Assembly (NCBI RefSeq): GCF_000931445.1
Contig: NZ_CP010849.1
Coordinates: forward strand, 1,240,001 to 1,304,000
From: Streptomyces cyaneogriseus subsp. noncyanogenus
GTDB lineage: Bacteria; Actinomycetota; Actinomycetes; Streptomycetales; Streptomycetaceae
Direction: 5' to 3'
Length of the DNA stretch: 64,000 bases
This document shows positions 32,200-39,677 of this stretch, one piece after another (position 1 is the first letter of the stretch; every line of letters starts with the position of its first letter). Below the pieces are notes generated by a model that was not told where the DNA came from, did no database searches, and saw only the letters and a program-made list of their open reading frames with translations. The translations under genes and the position numbers were made by a program.

Positions 32200-32228
32200 C
32201 CGGCGGCACCCGGAGGGGACGCCGCCGG
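32200..32228. terminator. Probable bidirectional terminator
   Basis: Arms CCGGCGGC (32200-32207) and GCCGCCGG (32221-32228) with a 13-base loop lie between two convergent stop codons. Confidence 0.55.
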
Positions 32229-32235
32229 CCGCCGT

Positions 32236-33828
32236 TCAGCCGTCCGCGCTCCGGCGGCCCGGGCTTGTCAGGCCGAGGGCCGCGACGACCGCGCCGATCA
32301 GGCACAGGACACCGGTGACGACCACGGCCGTGTGCACGCCGTTGAGGAAGGCCTGCCCGCTGCCCTCCACGACGGCCGCCCGGAGCCCGGCCGGCATGTC
32401 GCCGGAGACGGGGGCGACGCCCATGGCCACCGCGTCCTTGGCCTCCTGGAGGCCGCGCGCCATGGCGGCGGGGACCCCCGCGTCCGTGAGTTCGCCGGTG
32501 AGCGTGGCGCCCACCTTGCCGCTGATCAGGGAGACCAGCACGGAGGTGCCGAGGGCGCCGCCGATCTGCAGGGTGGTGGCCTGCAGGCCGCCCGCCACAC
32601 CGCCGTCCTGGACGGGGGCGTTGCCGACGATGGCGTCGGAGGACGCGGACATCACCATGCCGACGCCGAGGCCGAGCGCGATGAACGGCGGCCACATGGT
32701 GGCGTAGGAGGAGTCGGTCTGCCAGGTGAGCATGCCGAAGCAGGCGGCTGCCTGGAGCACCATGCCGAGCGGCATGGTGAAGCGGGCGCCCAGACGCTGG
32801 GTCAGGGCCGCGCCCAGCGGCGAGGCGACCAGGGAGGCCAGGCTCAGCGGCAGCGTGCGCACACCGGCCTCGACGGGCGTGAAGCCCCGCACGTTCTGCA
32901 GGTAGAGCATCACGAAGAAGATCACGCCGAGCATGACGAAGAAGTTGAGCGCGGTGATCACCGTGCCGACGGTCAGCGCCCGGCTGCGGAACAGCCGCAT
33001 CGGCAGCAGCGGGTGCGCCACGCGGGTCTCGTACCAGCCGAACAGGACCAGGATCACCAGACCGGCGAGGACGGCGCCCAGGGTGCCGGCGGAGCTCCAG
33101 CCCCAGGTCTCGCCCTTGACGACGCCGAAGACCACGCACAGCAGTCCGGCGGCGAGCAGGACGACGCCGGGGATGTCGAACCGCTCCCGTCCGCCGCTGT
33201 TCCGGCTCTGCGGCAGCACCCAGGCGCTGAAGGCCAGGGCGATCACCCCGATGGGCGCGTTGATGTAGAAGACCGACTCCCAGTTCACGTGCTCGACGAG
33301 GAGACCGCCGACGATCGGGCCCAGCGCCGTGGAGACGGCGGAGACCATCGCCCAGATGCCGACCGCCATGCCGAACTTGCGGGGCGGGAAGACCGCGCGC
33401 AGCAGGCCGAGGGTGTTCGGCATCAGCAGACCGCCGAAGAGGCCCTGGAGCGCGCGGAAGACGACGACGCCCTCGATCGATCCGGACAGTCCGATGGCGA
33501 CCGAGGCGGCGGTGAACCCGACGACGCCGACGAGGTAGAACGTGCGCCGGCCGAAGCGGTCGCCGAGCTTGCCGCCGAGGATGAGGGAGGCGGCGAGCGC
33601 GAGCAGGTAGGAGTTGGTCACCCACTGGAGTTCGGCGGTGCTCGCGTGCAGGTCGCTGCCGATCTCGGGGTTGGCGATGGCCACGACGGACCCGTCGAGC
33701 TGGACCATGAACAGGCCGAACGCGACGGCGCACAGGGTGAGCCAGGGGTTGGCCCGGCGCCCTCGGGCCGCCGGCGGGGCGGCGTCGGGCGCGGGCGGGG
33801 TGGAGTGATCCACGGACGTGGACGACAT
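32236..33828 (-). CDS. MFS drug:proton antiporter, DHA2 (EmrB/QacA) type
   Basis: A 530-residue inner-membrane exporter with about 14 hydrophobic segments. The MFS motif A is GGKLGDRFGRRTFYLVG near residue 85-101; LDGSVVAIANPEIGSDL is the DHA2 motif D1-like start in TM1. A Pro/Ala-rich cytoplasmic N-terminus precedes TM1, and the C-terminal ~110 residues include VQDGGVAGGLQATTLQIGGALGTSV. The ATG at 33828 has an AGAAGG-type ribosome site; the frame continues upstream through repeat DNA that is not coding. Its probable regulator, a MarR protein, lies immediately upstream in the same direction. Confidence 0.92.
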   Translation of the reverse strand: MSSTSVDHSTPPAPDAAPPAARGRRANPWLTLCAVAFGLFMVQLDGSVVAIANPEIGSDLHASTAELQWVTNSYLLALAASLILGGKLGDRFGRRTFYLVGVVGFTAASVAIGLSGSIEGVVVFRALQGLFGGLLMPNTLGLLRAVFPPRKFGMAVGIWAMVSAVSTALGPIVGGLLVEHVNWESVFYINAPIGVIALAFSAWVLPQSRNSGGRERFDIPGVVLLAAGLLCVVFGVVKGETWGWSSAGTLGAVLAGLVILVLFGWYETRVAHPLLPMRLFRSRALTVGTVITALNFFVMLGVIFFVMLYLQNVRGFTPVEAGVRTLPLSLASLVASPLGAALTQRLGARFTMPLGMVLQAAACFGMLTWQTDSSYATMWPPFIALGLGVGMVMSASSDAIVGNAPVQDGGVAGGLQATTLQIGGALGTSVLVSLISGKVGATLTGELTDAGVPAAMARGLQEAKDAVAMGVAPVSGDMPAGLRAAVVEGSGQAFLNGVHTAVVVTGVLCLIGAVVAALGLTSPGRRSADG

Positions 33829-33885
33829 GGATGAGCCTTCTCTTCGAGGTTCGGGGTGATACGGGCCCCGGCGGCCCACGGCGGA

Positions 33886-33963
33886 CCGGCGTACGCGGTA
33901 CCGGCGTACGCGCGGACCGGCGTACGCGGTACCGGCGTACGCGCGGACCGGCGTACGCGCGGA
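33886..33963. repeat. Tandem repeats of CCGGCGTACGCG between MarR gene and exporter
   Basis: Five copies of CCGGCGTACGCG occur in 78 bp. They alternate with the spacers GTA and CGGA, so the array has a 31-bp super-period repeated twice plus one more unit. Each unit contains the self-complementary core GCGTACGC. It lies 58 bp upstream of the exporter start and 90 bp after the MarR stop, so it forms the leader or promoter of the exporter. Confidence 0.9.
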
Positions 33964-34053
33964 CACGGGCACGCAGGCGCACGGGCGTACGGGGCGGGAT
34001 GCGGACGGCGCGCGGCCGTCCCCGGTGGGACGGCCGGTGCGGGAGACGGGTCG

Positions 34054-34527
34054 CTAGCCGGCGGCGGGGTGGAGCCGGTGCGCCAGCGCCTCCAGGGCGC
34101 CGAGGGCGGAGCCGAGCGCGCCCTTCTCACCCTCGGTGAGGGACGTCAGGGCGCGGCGGATGTGGGCGGTCTCCAGCTCCCGCACCTCCGCCACCCGGCG
34201 TCGGGCCGTGGCGGTGAGGTGGAGGCGGGCGACGCGCTTGTCGGTGCCGTCCTGCCGGCGCTCCAGCAGCCCTCGCTCGGTCATCTGGGAGACCAGGGCG
34301 CTGACGTTGTTGGCCTTCATCAGCAGCGCTTCGGCGGCCTCGCGCACCGTGGCACCCTCGTGCGACTCGACGAACCGCAGCAGGGCGAGCTGCCCCTCGG
34401 GCGGCTTGGGATGCGGGTACTCCGCGGCGACCTGCCGGTCCAGCGCCCGGTGCAGCACAGGGAGGCACGCCGCGAGGCCGGAGGCCACACGGTCGATGTC
34501 CCGGCTCGGGGTGCTGGAGTCGCTCAC
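34054..34527 (-). CDS. MarR-family transcriptional regulator
   Basis: A 157-residue winged-helix regulator. The recognition region is VREAAEALLMKANNVSALVSQMTERGLLERRQDGTDKR, which carries the wing residues DxRxx; the flanking helices form the dimer interface. It probably represses itself and the downstream exporter gene in response to a toxic small molecule. The frame is open up to an ATG at 34566, but I prefer the GTG at 34527 because a perfect 10-bp inverted repeat (34535-34560) would otherwise lie inside the coding part; as chosen, it sits at the promoter. Confidence 0.87.
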   Translation of the reverse strand: MSDSSTPSRDIDRVASGLAACLPVLHRALDRQVAAEYPHPKPPEGQLALLRFVESHEGATVREAAEALLMKANNVSALVSQMTERGLLERRQDGTDKRVARLHLTATARRRVAEVRELETAHIRRALTSLTEGEKGALGSALGALEALAHRLHPAAG

Positions 34528-34534
34528 CCGACGA

Positions 34535-34560
34535 CTATACCTATGGGGAGATAGGTATAG
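34535..34560. promoter_or_regulatory. Probable MarR operator
   Basis: CTATACCTAT and ATAGGTATAG form a perfect inverted repeat around GGGGAG, ending eight bases before the GTG start of the MarR gene. It is AT-rich against the GC-rich background, with half-sites of the TATACCTAT kind common for MarR proteins. It also supports the shorter start. Confidence 0.85.
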
Positions 34561-34723
34561 CAACATACGTAATCGTCCAGGCGGTGGGTCGCGGGCCGCC
34601 CGAACGGGGCGCGTTTTCCCGCCGTTCTCGCGCCGTCGGCGCGACGGACTCCCCGCAGGCCCCCGCTCTCTGGTGCACTTCGTCCCTGACGGAACCGAAC
34701 TGACGAGGCATCAGGGGGTTGGC

Positions 34724-35977
34724 GTGACACGTCACCGTGAGCGGCCGCGGACGGGCGGCAGACCGGTACTGGCGGTACTCATGGCACTCGGCACACTGGC
34801 CGGCGCGGCCCTCACCGGCGCGGCGCCGGCCGGGGCCGCGCAGCAGGCCACCGCGATCGCGCCCGGCGTCACCTACGAGGAGTTCGATCTCCCCGCGGCC
34901 AAGGGCGTGACCCACGCCCATGTGCTCCGCGTCGACCTGCGCGATCCGCGCGTCCGCCTCGGACTGCTGCATCCGGGCGCGGTGGCCGCCCGCGCCCCCG
35001 TCTCCCGGCTGGCCGACGCGCAGGGCGCCGTGGCGGGCGTCAACGGCGACTTCTTCAACATCTCCGAGGCCCAGCATCCGGGCGTCGAGGCGACCGGCGC
35101 GAGCGTGGGGCCGGCGATCGCGGGCGGACGGGCGCTGAAGGCGGCGGTCCCCGACGGCCAGCGGTTCGGGCCCGCGCTGCCGCCGGGCACGTCCACCGAG
35201 GACGTGTTCGGGGTGGGGGCGGACCGGCGGGCCCGGCTGGACGGGCTGGCCCTCGACGGATCGGTGCGCACGCCCCGGGGGCGGCTGCCGCTCGGCGGGC
35301 TCAACCAGTACGCGCTGCCGGTCGGCTCGGTCGGCGCCTTCACCAGTGACTGGGGCGGCGCCTCCCGGGTGCGGGCCACCTGCGGCACGGACACCGACCG
35401 GGCCGCGCCGTGCAGCGCGGACACCTACGAGGTGACGGTCCGCGGCGGCCGGGTGGTGTCCGCGTCCGGGACGCCCGGCAGCGGGCCGATCACCCCGGGC
35501 ACGACCGTGCTGGTCGGCCGGGAGGCGGGAGCGCGGCTGCTGCGGGAGCTGTCGCCCGGCGAGCCGGTCCGGGTGCGGCACCGGCTGGTGGCGTCCGCGT
35601 CCCGGGTGCCGTACCGCTTCGCGCTCGGCGGCTACCCGGTGCTCGCGGACGGTCTGCCGCTGCCGGGGCTCGACGACCGCACCGCTGCCGTACGTACCGC
35701 CGTGGGCATCGCGGACGGCGGGCGGCGGGTGCTGCTGCTGGCCCTGGACGGGGCGCCCGCCCACCGGACCGGCCTGACCGTCGCCGAAGTGGCCGAGACG
35801 TTGCGCGACCTGGGCGCGGCCGACGGCTTCAGCCTGGACGGCGGGGGCTCGACGACCCTGGTCGCCCGCGCGCCGGGCGCGACCGGTGCCGCGGTGCGCA
35901 ACCACCCGAGCGGCGGCGCCGAGCGCCCGGTCCCCAACGGCATCGGGGTCTTCTCAGGCCCTGACGTCAGGGCCTGA
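34724..35977 (+). CDS. Secreted phosphodiester glycosidase-family protein (NAGPA domain)
   Basis: A 417-residue exported protein. The signal peptide is about residues 1-40 (VLAVLMALGTLAGAALTG ending near PAGAAQQ). The NAGPA/DUF2233 domain is marked by AGVNGDFFNISEAQHPGVEATG and the C-terminal DGFSLDGGGSTTLVAR and NGIGVF. Mammalian and bacterial relatives remove GlcNAc from phosphodiesters; the Streptomyces substrate, perhaps a cell-wall glycopolymer, is not known. The GTG start at 34724 follows AGGGGGTT. The last residues overlap the end of the convergent small membrane gene by 11 bases. Confidence 0.85.
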   Translation: MTRHRERPRTGGRPVLAVLMALGTLAGAALTGAAPAGAAQQATAIAPGVTYEEFDLPAAKGVTHAHVLRVDLRDPRVRLGLLHPGAVAARAPVSRLADAQGAVAGVNGDFFNISEAQHPGVEATGASVGPAIAGGRALKAAVPDGQRFGPALPPGTSTEDVFGVGADRRARLDGLALDGSVRTPRGRLPLGGLNQYALPVGSVGAFTSDWGGASRVRATCGTDTDRAAPCSADTYEVTVRGGRVVSASGTPGSGPITPGTTVLVGREAGARLLRELSPGEPVRVRHRLVASASRVPYRFALGGYPVLADGLPLPGLDDRTAAVRTAVGIADGGRRVLLLALDGAPAHRTGLTVAEVAETLRDLGAADGFSLDGGGSTTLVARAPGATGAAVRNHPSGGAERPVPNGIGVFSGPDVRA

Positions 35978-35978
35978 G
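35953..35978. terminator. 26-bp perfect palindrome across two convergent stop codons
   Basis: The arms CTCAGGCCCTGAC and GTCAGGGCCTGAG are exact complements and include both the stop of the phosphodiester glycosidase gene and the stop of the opposing small gene. It can act as a hairpin terminator in both directions. Confidence 0.75.
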
Positions 35979-36161
35979 GCTGCCCACGATGTCCGCCGTG
36001 GCCGTGAGGCCGTCCTGGATGGTCGGGGCGACGCTGGTGCCGGCGAGGTAGAAGCCCAGCATCAGGCAGACCAGCGCGTGCGAGACCTTCAGTCCGCCGT
36101 TGCGTACGAAGATCACCGCCAGGATCGACAGCAGCAGCACCACAGAGATGGAAATGGCCAT
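35967..36161 (-). CDS. Small membrane protein, 64 residues
   Basis: It begins MAISISVVLLLSILAVIFV, has a second hydrophobic helix (VSHALVCLMLGFYLAG) and ends TATADIVGSLRP. An excellent AGGAGG ribosome site precedes the ATG at 36161. Two transmembrane helices with a short basic loop (RNGGLK) are predicted. I recall similar small proteins in many Streptomyces but no function. The long reading frame that continues upstream to 37109 is antisense-frame noise over the next gene. Confidence 0.82.
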   Translation of the reverse strand: MAISISVVLLLSILAVIFVRNGGLKVSHALVCLMLGFYLAGTSVAPTIQDGLTATADIVGSLRP

Positions 36162-36269
36162 CGTGAACCTCCTCCGCCACGTCCGCTTCGCGGCATTCGG
36201 CCGCAAGTGTGGCGTAGCGGAGGGTTCGTCCGGGCGGCTGGGCTGTCCGCCGAACGTGTGGTGTCCGGC

Positions 36270-36369
36270 CCGTTCGATCCGTTCGGCCCCGTTCGGTCCG
36301 TTCGATCCGTTCGGCCTCGTTCGGTCCGTTCGATTCGTTCGGTCCGTTCGGCCTCGTTCGGTGCCGTTC
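36270..36369. repeat. Tandem ~10-bp CCGTTCGGNC repeats
   Basis: About ten imperfect units of CCGTTCGG(T/C)C, CCGTTCGATC and TCGTTCGG fill this 100-bp stretch between the small membrane gene and the end of the phospholipase-like gene. It touches the stop codon of the latter. Confidence 0.85.
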
Positions 36370-37228
36370 AGTCCTGCCGGGCGTCCAGGAACGCCGCCAG
36401 CCCCGCGAGGTCGTCGGTGTTGAGGTGGTCGACGCCGGCGGCGAGCAGTTCGGCCCACAGGGCGTCCCGGGCGGGTCCGGGCGCGTCGGGAGTGGCCCAG
36501 AAACGCATCCGCTGCCCGCGCGCGTGCGCGGCCCCCACCAGGGCCCGCAGCTTCTCCCGCTCGGCGTCCGGGAAGGCGCCCACGCCCCGCCAGGTGAAGT
36601 TCAGGGTCCAGTTGTCGCTGATCAGCGGCGCGAAGGAGGCCGGTGCCGGACCGCCGAGGTCGGCGAGCCGGCCGTCGTAGAAGGCCCGCCGCACCGTCTG
36701 GACCTCCATCGGCGCGCGGGCCGCCCGGTCGCCGGAGACCACGACGGTGACCGGTCCGGGGTGGACGCGGCCGTGGGCGTAGGTCGTGAACAGGTGCCGG
36801 TGGCGGCTCAGCTGGCGGTCGAGTTCCCGGTAGGCCGACGCGCCCTCGGTCTTGATGTCGACGAGGAGTTGCAGCGATCCGCGGTGACCGCGGTAGACCC
36901 GGCCGTGGTGGGCGCGCACCCGCGCGGCGAGCGGGTCGAGGTAGAGGGAGGCCAGGGTGCGGGCCGGGTCGAGGTCCTCGGGGTCGTGGGCGACGAGGAG
37001 CCGGCCGTCGACGAGGTGGATGTCGGCCTCGACGCTGCCGAAGCGGTGGTCGAGGGCGTCGAGGAGGGGGCGGGGGTGCTCGTAGTCGTTGTGGGCGTGG
37101 GCGCGCCACAACGGGCGCGGGCGGTACGGGCGTTCACCGGCGAAGGCGGTGGCGGCGGGCAGGGCGGCCGAGCCCGCGAGGGCGGCGCCGAGGGTGGTGA
37201 GGGCTCTGCGACGGGTGGTGAGGGGCAT
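36368..37228 (-). CDS. Exported glycerophosphodiesterase / PI-PLC-like protein
   Basis: A 286-residue protein of the PLC-like phosphodiesterase superfamily. A twin-arginine-type signal is present (PLTTRRRALTTLGAALAG, cleaved near AFA). The catalytic start is RAHAHNDYEHPRPLLDAL with the general-base His, then FGSVEADIHLVDGRLLVAHD supplying metal ligands Glu and Asp, and later VDIKTEG. This matches the GDPD/PI-PLC family group related to AIM6. It probably hydrolyses glycerophosphodiesters outside the membrane. The ATG at 37228 has GGGAGG upstream. It ends in the 10-bp repeat array. Confidence 0.85.
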   Translation of the reverse strand: MPLTTRRRALTTLGAALAGSAALPAATAFAGERPYRPRPLWRAHAHNDYEHPRPLLDALDHRFGSVEADIHLVDGRLLVAHDPEDLDPARTLASLYLDPLAARVRAHHGRVYRGHRGSLQLLVDIKTEGASAYRELDRQLSRHRHLFTTYAHGRVHPGPVTVVVSGDRAARAPMEVQTVRRAFYDGRLADLGGPAPASFAPLISDNWTLNFTWRGVGAFPDAEREKLRALVGAAHARGQRMRFWATPDAPGPARDALWAELLAAGVDHLNTDDLAGLAAFLDARQD

Positions 37229-37361
37229 GCTCCGCCTCCCTTGAGTTGCCGTGAGGGACCCCTGCGAGTATGGGGTCCGGCGGCGCCAAGGAGCAGAGCC
37301 GTGCGGGGAGTTGGCCGGACTGCCGCCGGGTGTTCACTTCGCCCGGCGGGCGGCGCACGCG

Positions 37362-37389
37362 AACGCCCGTCCCCGCGGGGACGGGCGTT
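37362..37389 (-). terminator. Terminator of the acyl-CoA dehydrogenase operon
   Basis: A 28-bp perfect palindrome (AACGCCCGTCCCCG paired with CGGGGACGGGCGTT) begins 16 bp after the stop codon of the last operon gene at 37405. Confidence 0.88.
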
Positions 37390-37404
37390 GCACGCGCGTG
37401 TGCG

Positions 37405-38487
37405 TCAGGGGGCCTGGAGGTCGACGAGAGCGGCCAGCGCCTCCCGGTGGGCGCCCGCGGTGCCGTACGCGATCGAGTCGGCCTTGGCCCGCTTCAGGTA
37501 CAGGTGGACCGGGTGTTCCCAGGTCATGCCGATACCGCCGTGCAGTTGCAGCGCCTCCTCGGCGGCGTGGACGGCGACGGGGGCCGCGTACGCCTGGGCG
37601 ACGGCGACGGCCACGTCGGTGTCCTGCCCCTTCGCGAGCGCGTCCGCCGCGTTGCGGGCGGCGGCGCGCAGGTGGGCGACCTCCAGCCACAGGTGGGCGA
37701 GCCGGTGCTTGAGCGCCTGGAAGCCGCCGACGGGCCGGTTGAACTGCTTGCGCTCCTTCAGGTAGCGCACGGTCTCCGTCAGCGTCCAGTCGGCGAGCCC
37801 GAGTTGCTCGGAGACGAGCAGTCCGGCACCGGCGCGCAGGGCGCGGCGTACGGCGGGGGCGGCGTCCCCGAGTCGTCGTGCGGGCGCCCCGTCGAGGACG
37901 ACCGTGGCCAGGGGACGGGTGAGGTCCAGGGACACCTGGGGGGTGACGGTCGCCGCGCCGGCCTCGACCGCGTACAGCCCGCCGTCGTCCGCGGGCACCA
38001 GCAGGACGTCGGCCGCGACGGCGTCCGCGATGCCGGTCAGCTCGCCGCGCAGGGCGCCGTCGTCGATCCGCGCCGTGGTGTGGCCGGCGCCGGGGGCGGT
38101 GTGCAGCCCGACGGCGAGGACGCCGATCCGGCGCCCGCCGGCCAGTTCGGCGAGCAGGTCGGCGGCGTCGCAGGCCAGCAGCGCCTCGGTGGCCACGACC
38201 GCGCTGGTGAGGTACGGCACCGGCGCCACGGCCCGGCCCAGTTCCTCCAGGACGACGGCGGCCTCGCGGTGGCCGGCGCCCTGGCCGCCGTACTCCTCGG
38301 GGATCAGGAGTCCGGCCAGGCCCATGCCCTCGGTGAGGGACTTCCACAGGGACAGGTCGTGCGGGGCGTCCGACTCCCCGCGCTTGATCACTCCGGCCGC
38401 GTCGCAGTGGTCGGTGAGCAGGTCCCGGACGGCGGCGCGGACCGCCTCTTCCTCCTCGGAGTAGAGGAGATCGGTCGGTGTGCTCAT
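37405..38487 (-). CDS. Acyl-CoA dehydrogenase (second subunit-like), 360 residues
   Basis: FAD-dependent alpha,beta-dehydrogenation of an acyl-CoA. The ACAD fold is recognisable from SLTEGMGLAGLLIPEEYGGQGAG (N-terminal domain), RYLKERKQFNRPVGGFQALKHRLA (FAD contact and helical domain) and LQLHGGIGMTWEHPVHLYLKRAK at the C-terminus. It is shorter than the usual ~380-400 residues and degenerate in the middle domain. The start codon overlaps the stop of the upstream dehydrogenase (ATGA), and the pair could form a heteromeric enzyme as known for adjacent mycobacterial FadE pairs. The substrate is unknown. Confidence 0.88.
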   Translation of the reverse strand: MSTPTDLLYSEEEEAVRAAVRDLLTDHCDAAGVIKRGESDAPHDLSLWKSLTEGMGLAGLLIPEEYGGQGAGHREAAVVLEELGRAVAPVPYLTSAVVATEALLACDAADLLAELAGGRRIGVLAVGLHTAPGAGHTTARIDDGALRGELTGIADAVAADVLLVPADDGGLYAVEAGAATVTPQVSLDLTRPLATVVLDGAPARRLGDAAPAVRRALRAGAGLLVSEQLGLADWTLTETVRYLKERKQFNRPVGGFQALKHRLAHLWLEVAHLRAAARNAADALAKGQDTDVAVAVAQAYAAPVAVHAAEEALQLHGGIGMTWEHPVHLYLKRAKADSIAYGTAGAHREALAALVDLQAP

Positions 38488-39677
38488 CGGGCCAGGTCCT
38501 TCCATGCGACGTCCTTGTCGGTGCGCGGCTCGGCGGGCAGGCCGAGGACGCGCTCGGCGACGATGTTCAGCAGGATCTCGCTGGTCCCGCCCTCGATGCT
38601 GTTGCCCTTGGCGCGCAGGTAGCGGTATCCGGCGTCGCGGCCGGTGAAGTCCACCAGTTCCGGGCGGCGCATGGTCCAGTCGCCGTACAGCAGGCCCTCG
38701 GCGCCGAGGAGTTCCACCTCCAGGCCGCTGATCTCCTGGTTGAGGCGGGCGAAGGCCAGCTTCATGCCGGCGCCCTCGGGGCCGGGCTGGCCGGCGACGA
38801 GCTGCTGGCGCAGCCGCTCGCCGGTGAGACGGGCGACCTCCGCCTCCACCCACAGCGTCAGCAGCCGCTGGTGCAGGTCGTGGGTGCGCAGCTCGGGGCG
38901 TGCGCGCCAGGTCTCGGCCACCGGGCCGATCATGCCGCCCTCGCGGGGCAGCCGGGCGCCGCCGATGGCGACGCGCTCGTTGTTCAGCGTGGTCTGGGCG
39001 ACCCGCCAGCCGTCGCCGACCTCGCCCAGGCGCCGGGTGTCGGGGATGCGGACGCCGGTGAGGAAGACCTCGTTGAACTCGGCCTCGCCGGTGATCTGGC
39101 GCAGCGGGCGGACCTCGACGCCGGGGTCGGTCATGTCGCAGACGAAGTAGGTGATGCCCCGGTGCTTGGGCACGTCCGGGTCGGTGCGGGCGATGAGGAT
39201 GGCCCAGCGGGCGAGGTGGGCGCTGGAGGTCCACACCTTCTGCCCGTTCACCACCCACTCCTCGCCCTCGCGGACGGCCCGGGTGCCGAGGGCGGCCAGG
39301 TCGGATCCGGCACCGGGCTCGCTGAAGAGCTGGCACCAGACCTCCTCGCCGGTCCACAGCGGGCGCAGGAACCGCCGCTTCTGCTCCTCGGTGCCGTACT
39401 GGAGGATGGTGGGCGCGGCCATGCCGAGGCCGATGCCGATGCGGCGGGGGTCGTTGTCGGGGGCGCCCGCGACGGCCAGCTCGGCGTCGACGACCGCCTG
39501 GAGGGAGCGGGGGGCGCCCAGGCCGCCGAGGCCCTCGGGGTAGTGGACCCAGGCCAGTCCGGCGTCGAAGCGGGCCCTGAGGAAGTCCAGGCGGTCGGTG
39601 GTGGCGGGCGGGTGCGCGGCCAGCAGTTCCCGTGTGCGGCGGCGCAGTCCGGCTGCGTCGGTCCGGCTCTCCGTCAT
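38484..39677 (-). CDS. Acyl-CoA dehydrogenase (FadE type), 397 residues
   Basis: First of two adjacent dehydrogenases. Visible ACAD signatures: FSEPGAGSDLAALGTRAV (FAD/substrate loop near residue 118-135), WVVNGQKVWTSSAHLARW, and the C-terminal GNSIEGGTSEILLNIVAERVLG. The ATG at 39677 overlaps the stop of the quinone oxidoreductase gene (ATGA) and its own stop overlaps the next start, so the three genes are translationally coupled. It probably acts in beta-oxidation of a branched, steroid-like or medium-chain acyl-CoA; the specificity is not readable from sequence. Confidence 0.91.
   Translation of the reverse strand: MTESRTDAAGLRRRTRELLAAHPPATTDRLDFLRARFDAGLAWVHYPEGLGGLGAPRSLQAVVDAELAVAGAPDNDPRRIGIGLGMAAPTILQYGTEEQKRRFLRPLWTGEEVWCQLFSEPGAGSDLAALGTRAVREGEEWVVNGQKVWTSSAHLARWAILIARTDPDVPKHRGITYFVCDMTDPGVEVRPLRQITGEAEFNEVFLTGVRIPDTRRLGEVGDGWRVAQTTLNNERVAIGGARLPREGGMIGPVAETWRARPELRTHDLHQRLLTLWVEAEVARLTGERLRQQLVAGQPGPEGAGMKLAFARLNQEISGLEVELLGAEGLLYGDWTMRRPELVDFTGRDAGYRYLRAKGNSIEGGTSEILLNIVAERVLGLPAEPRTDKDVAWKDLAR

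Noticed and set aside
33886..33963. CRISPR array
   Set aside because: The spacers are only three to four bases and also repeated, and no cas gene is nearby; this is a simple tandem array.
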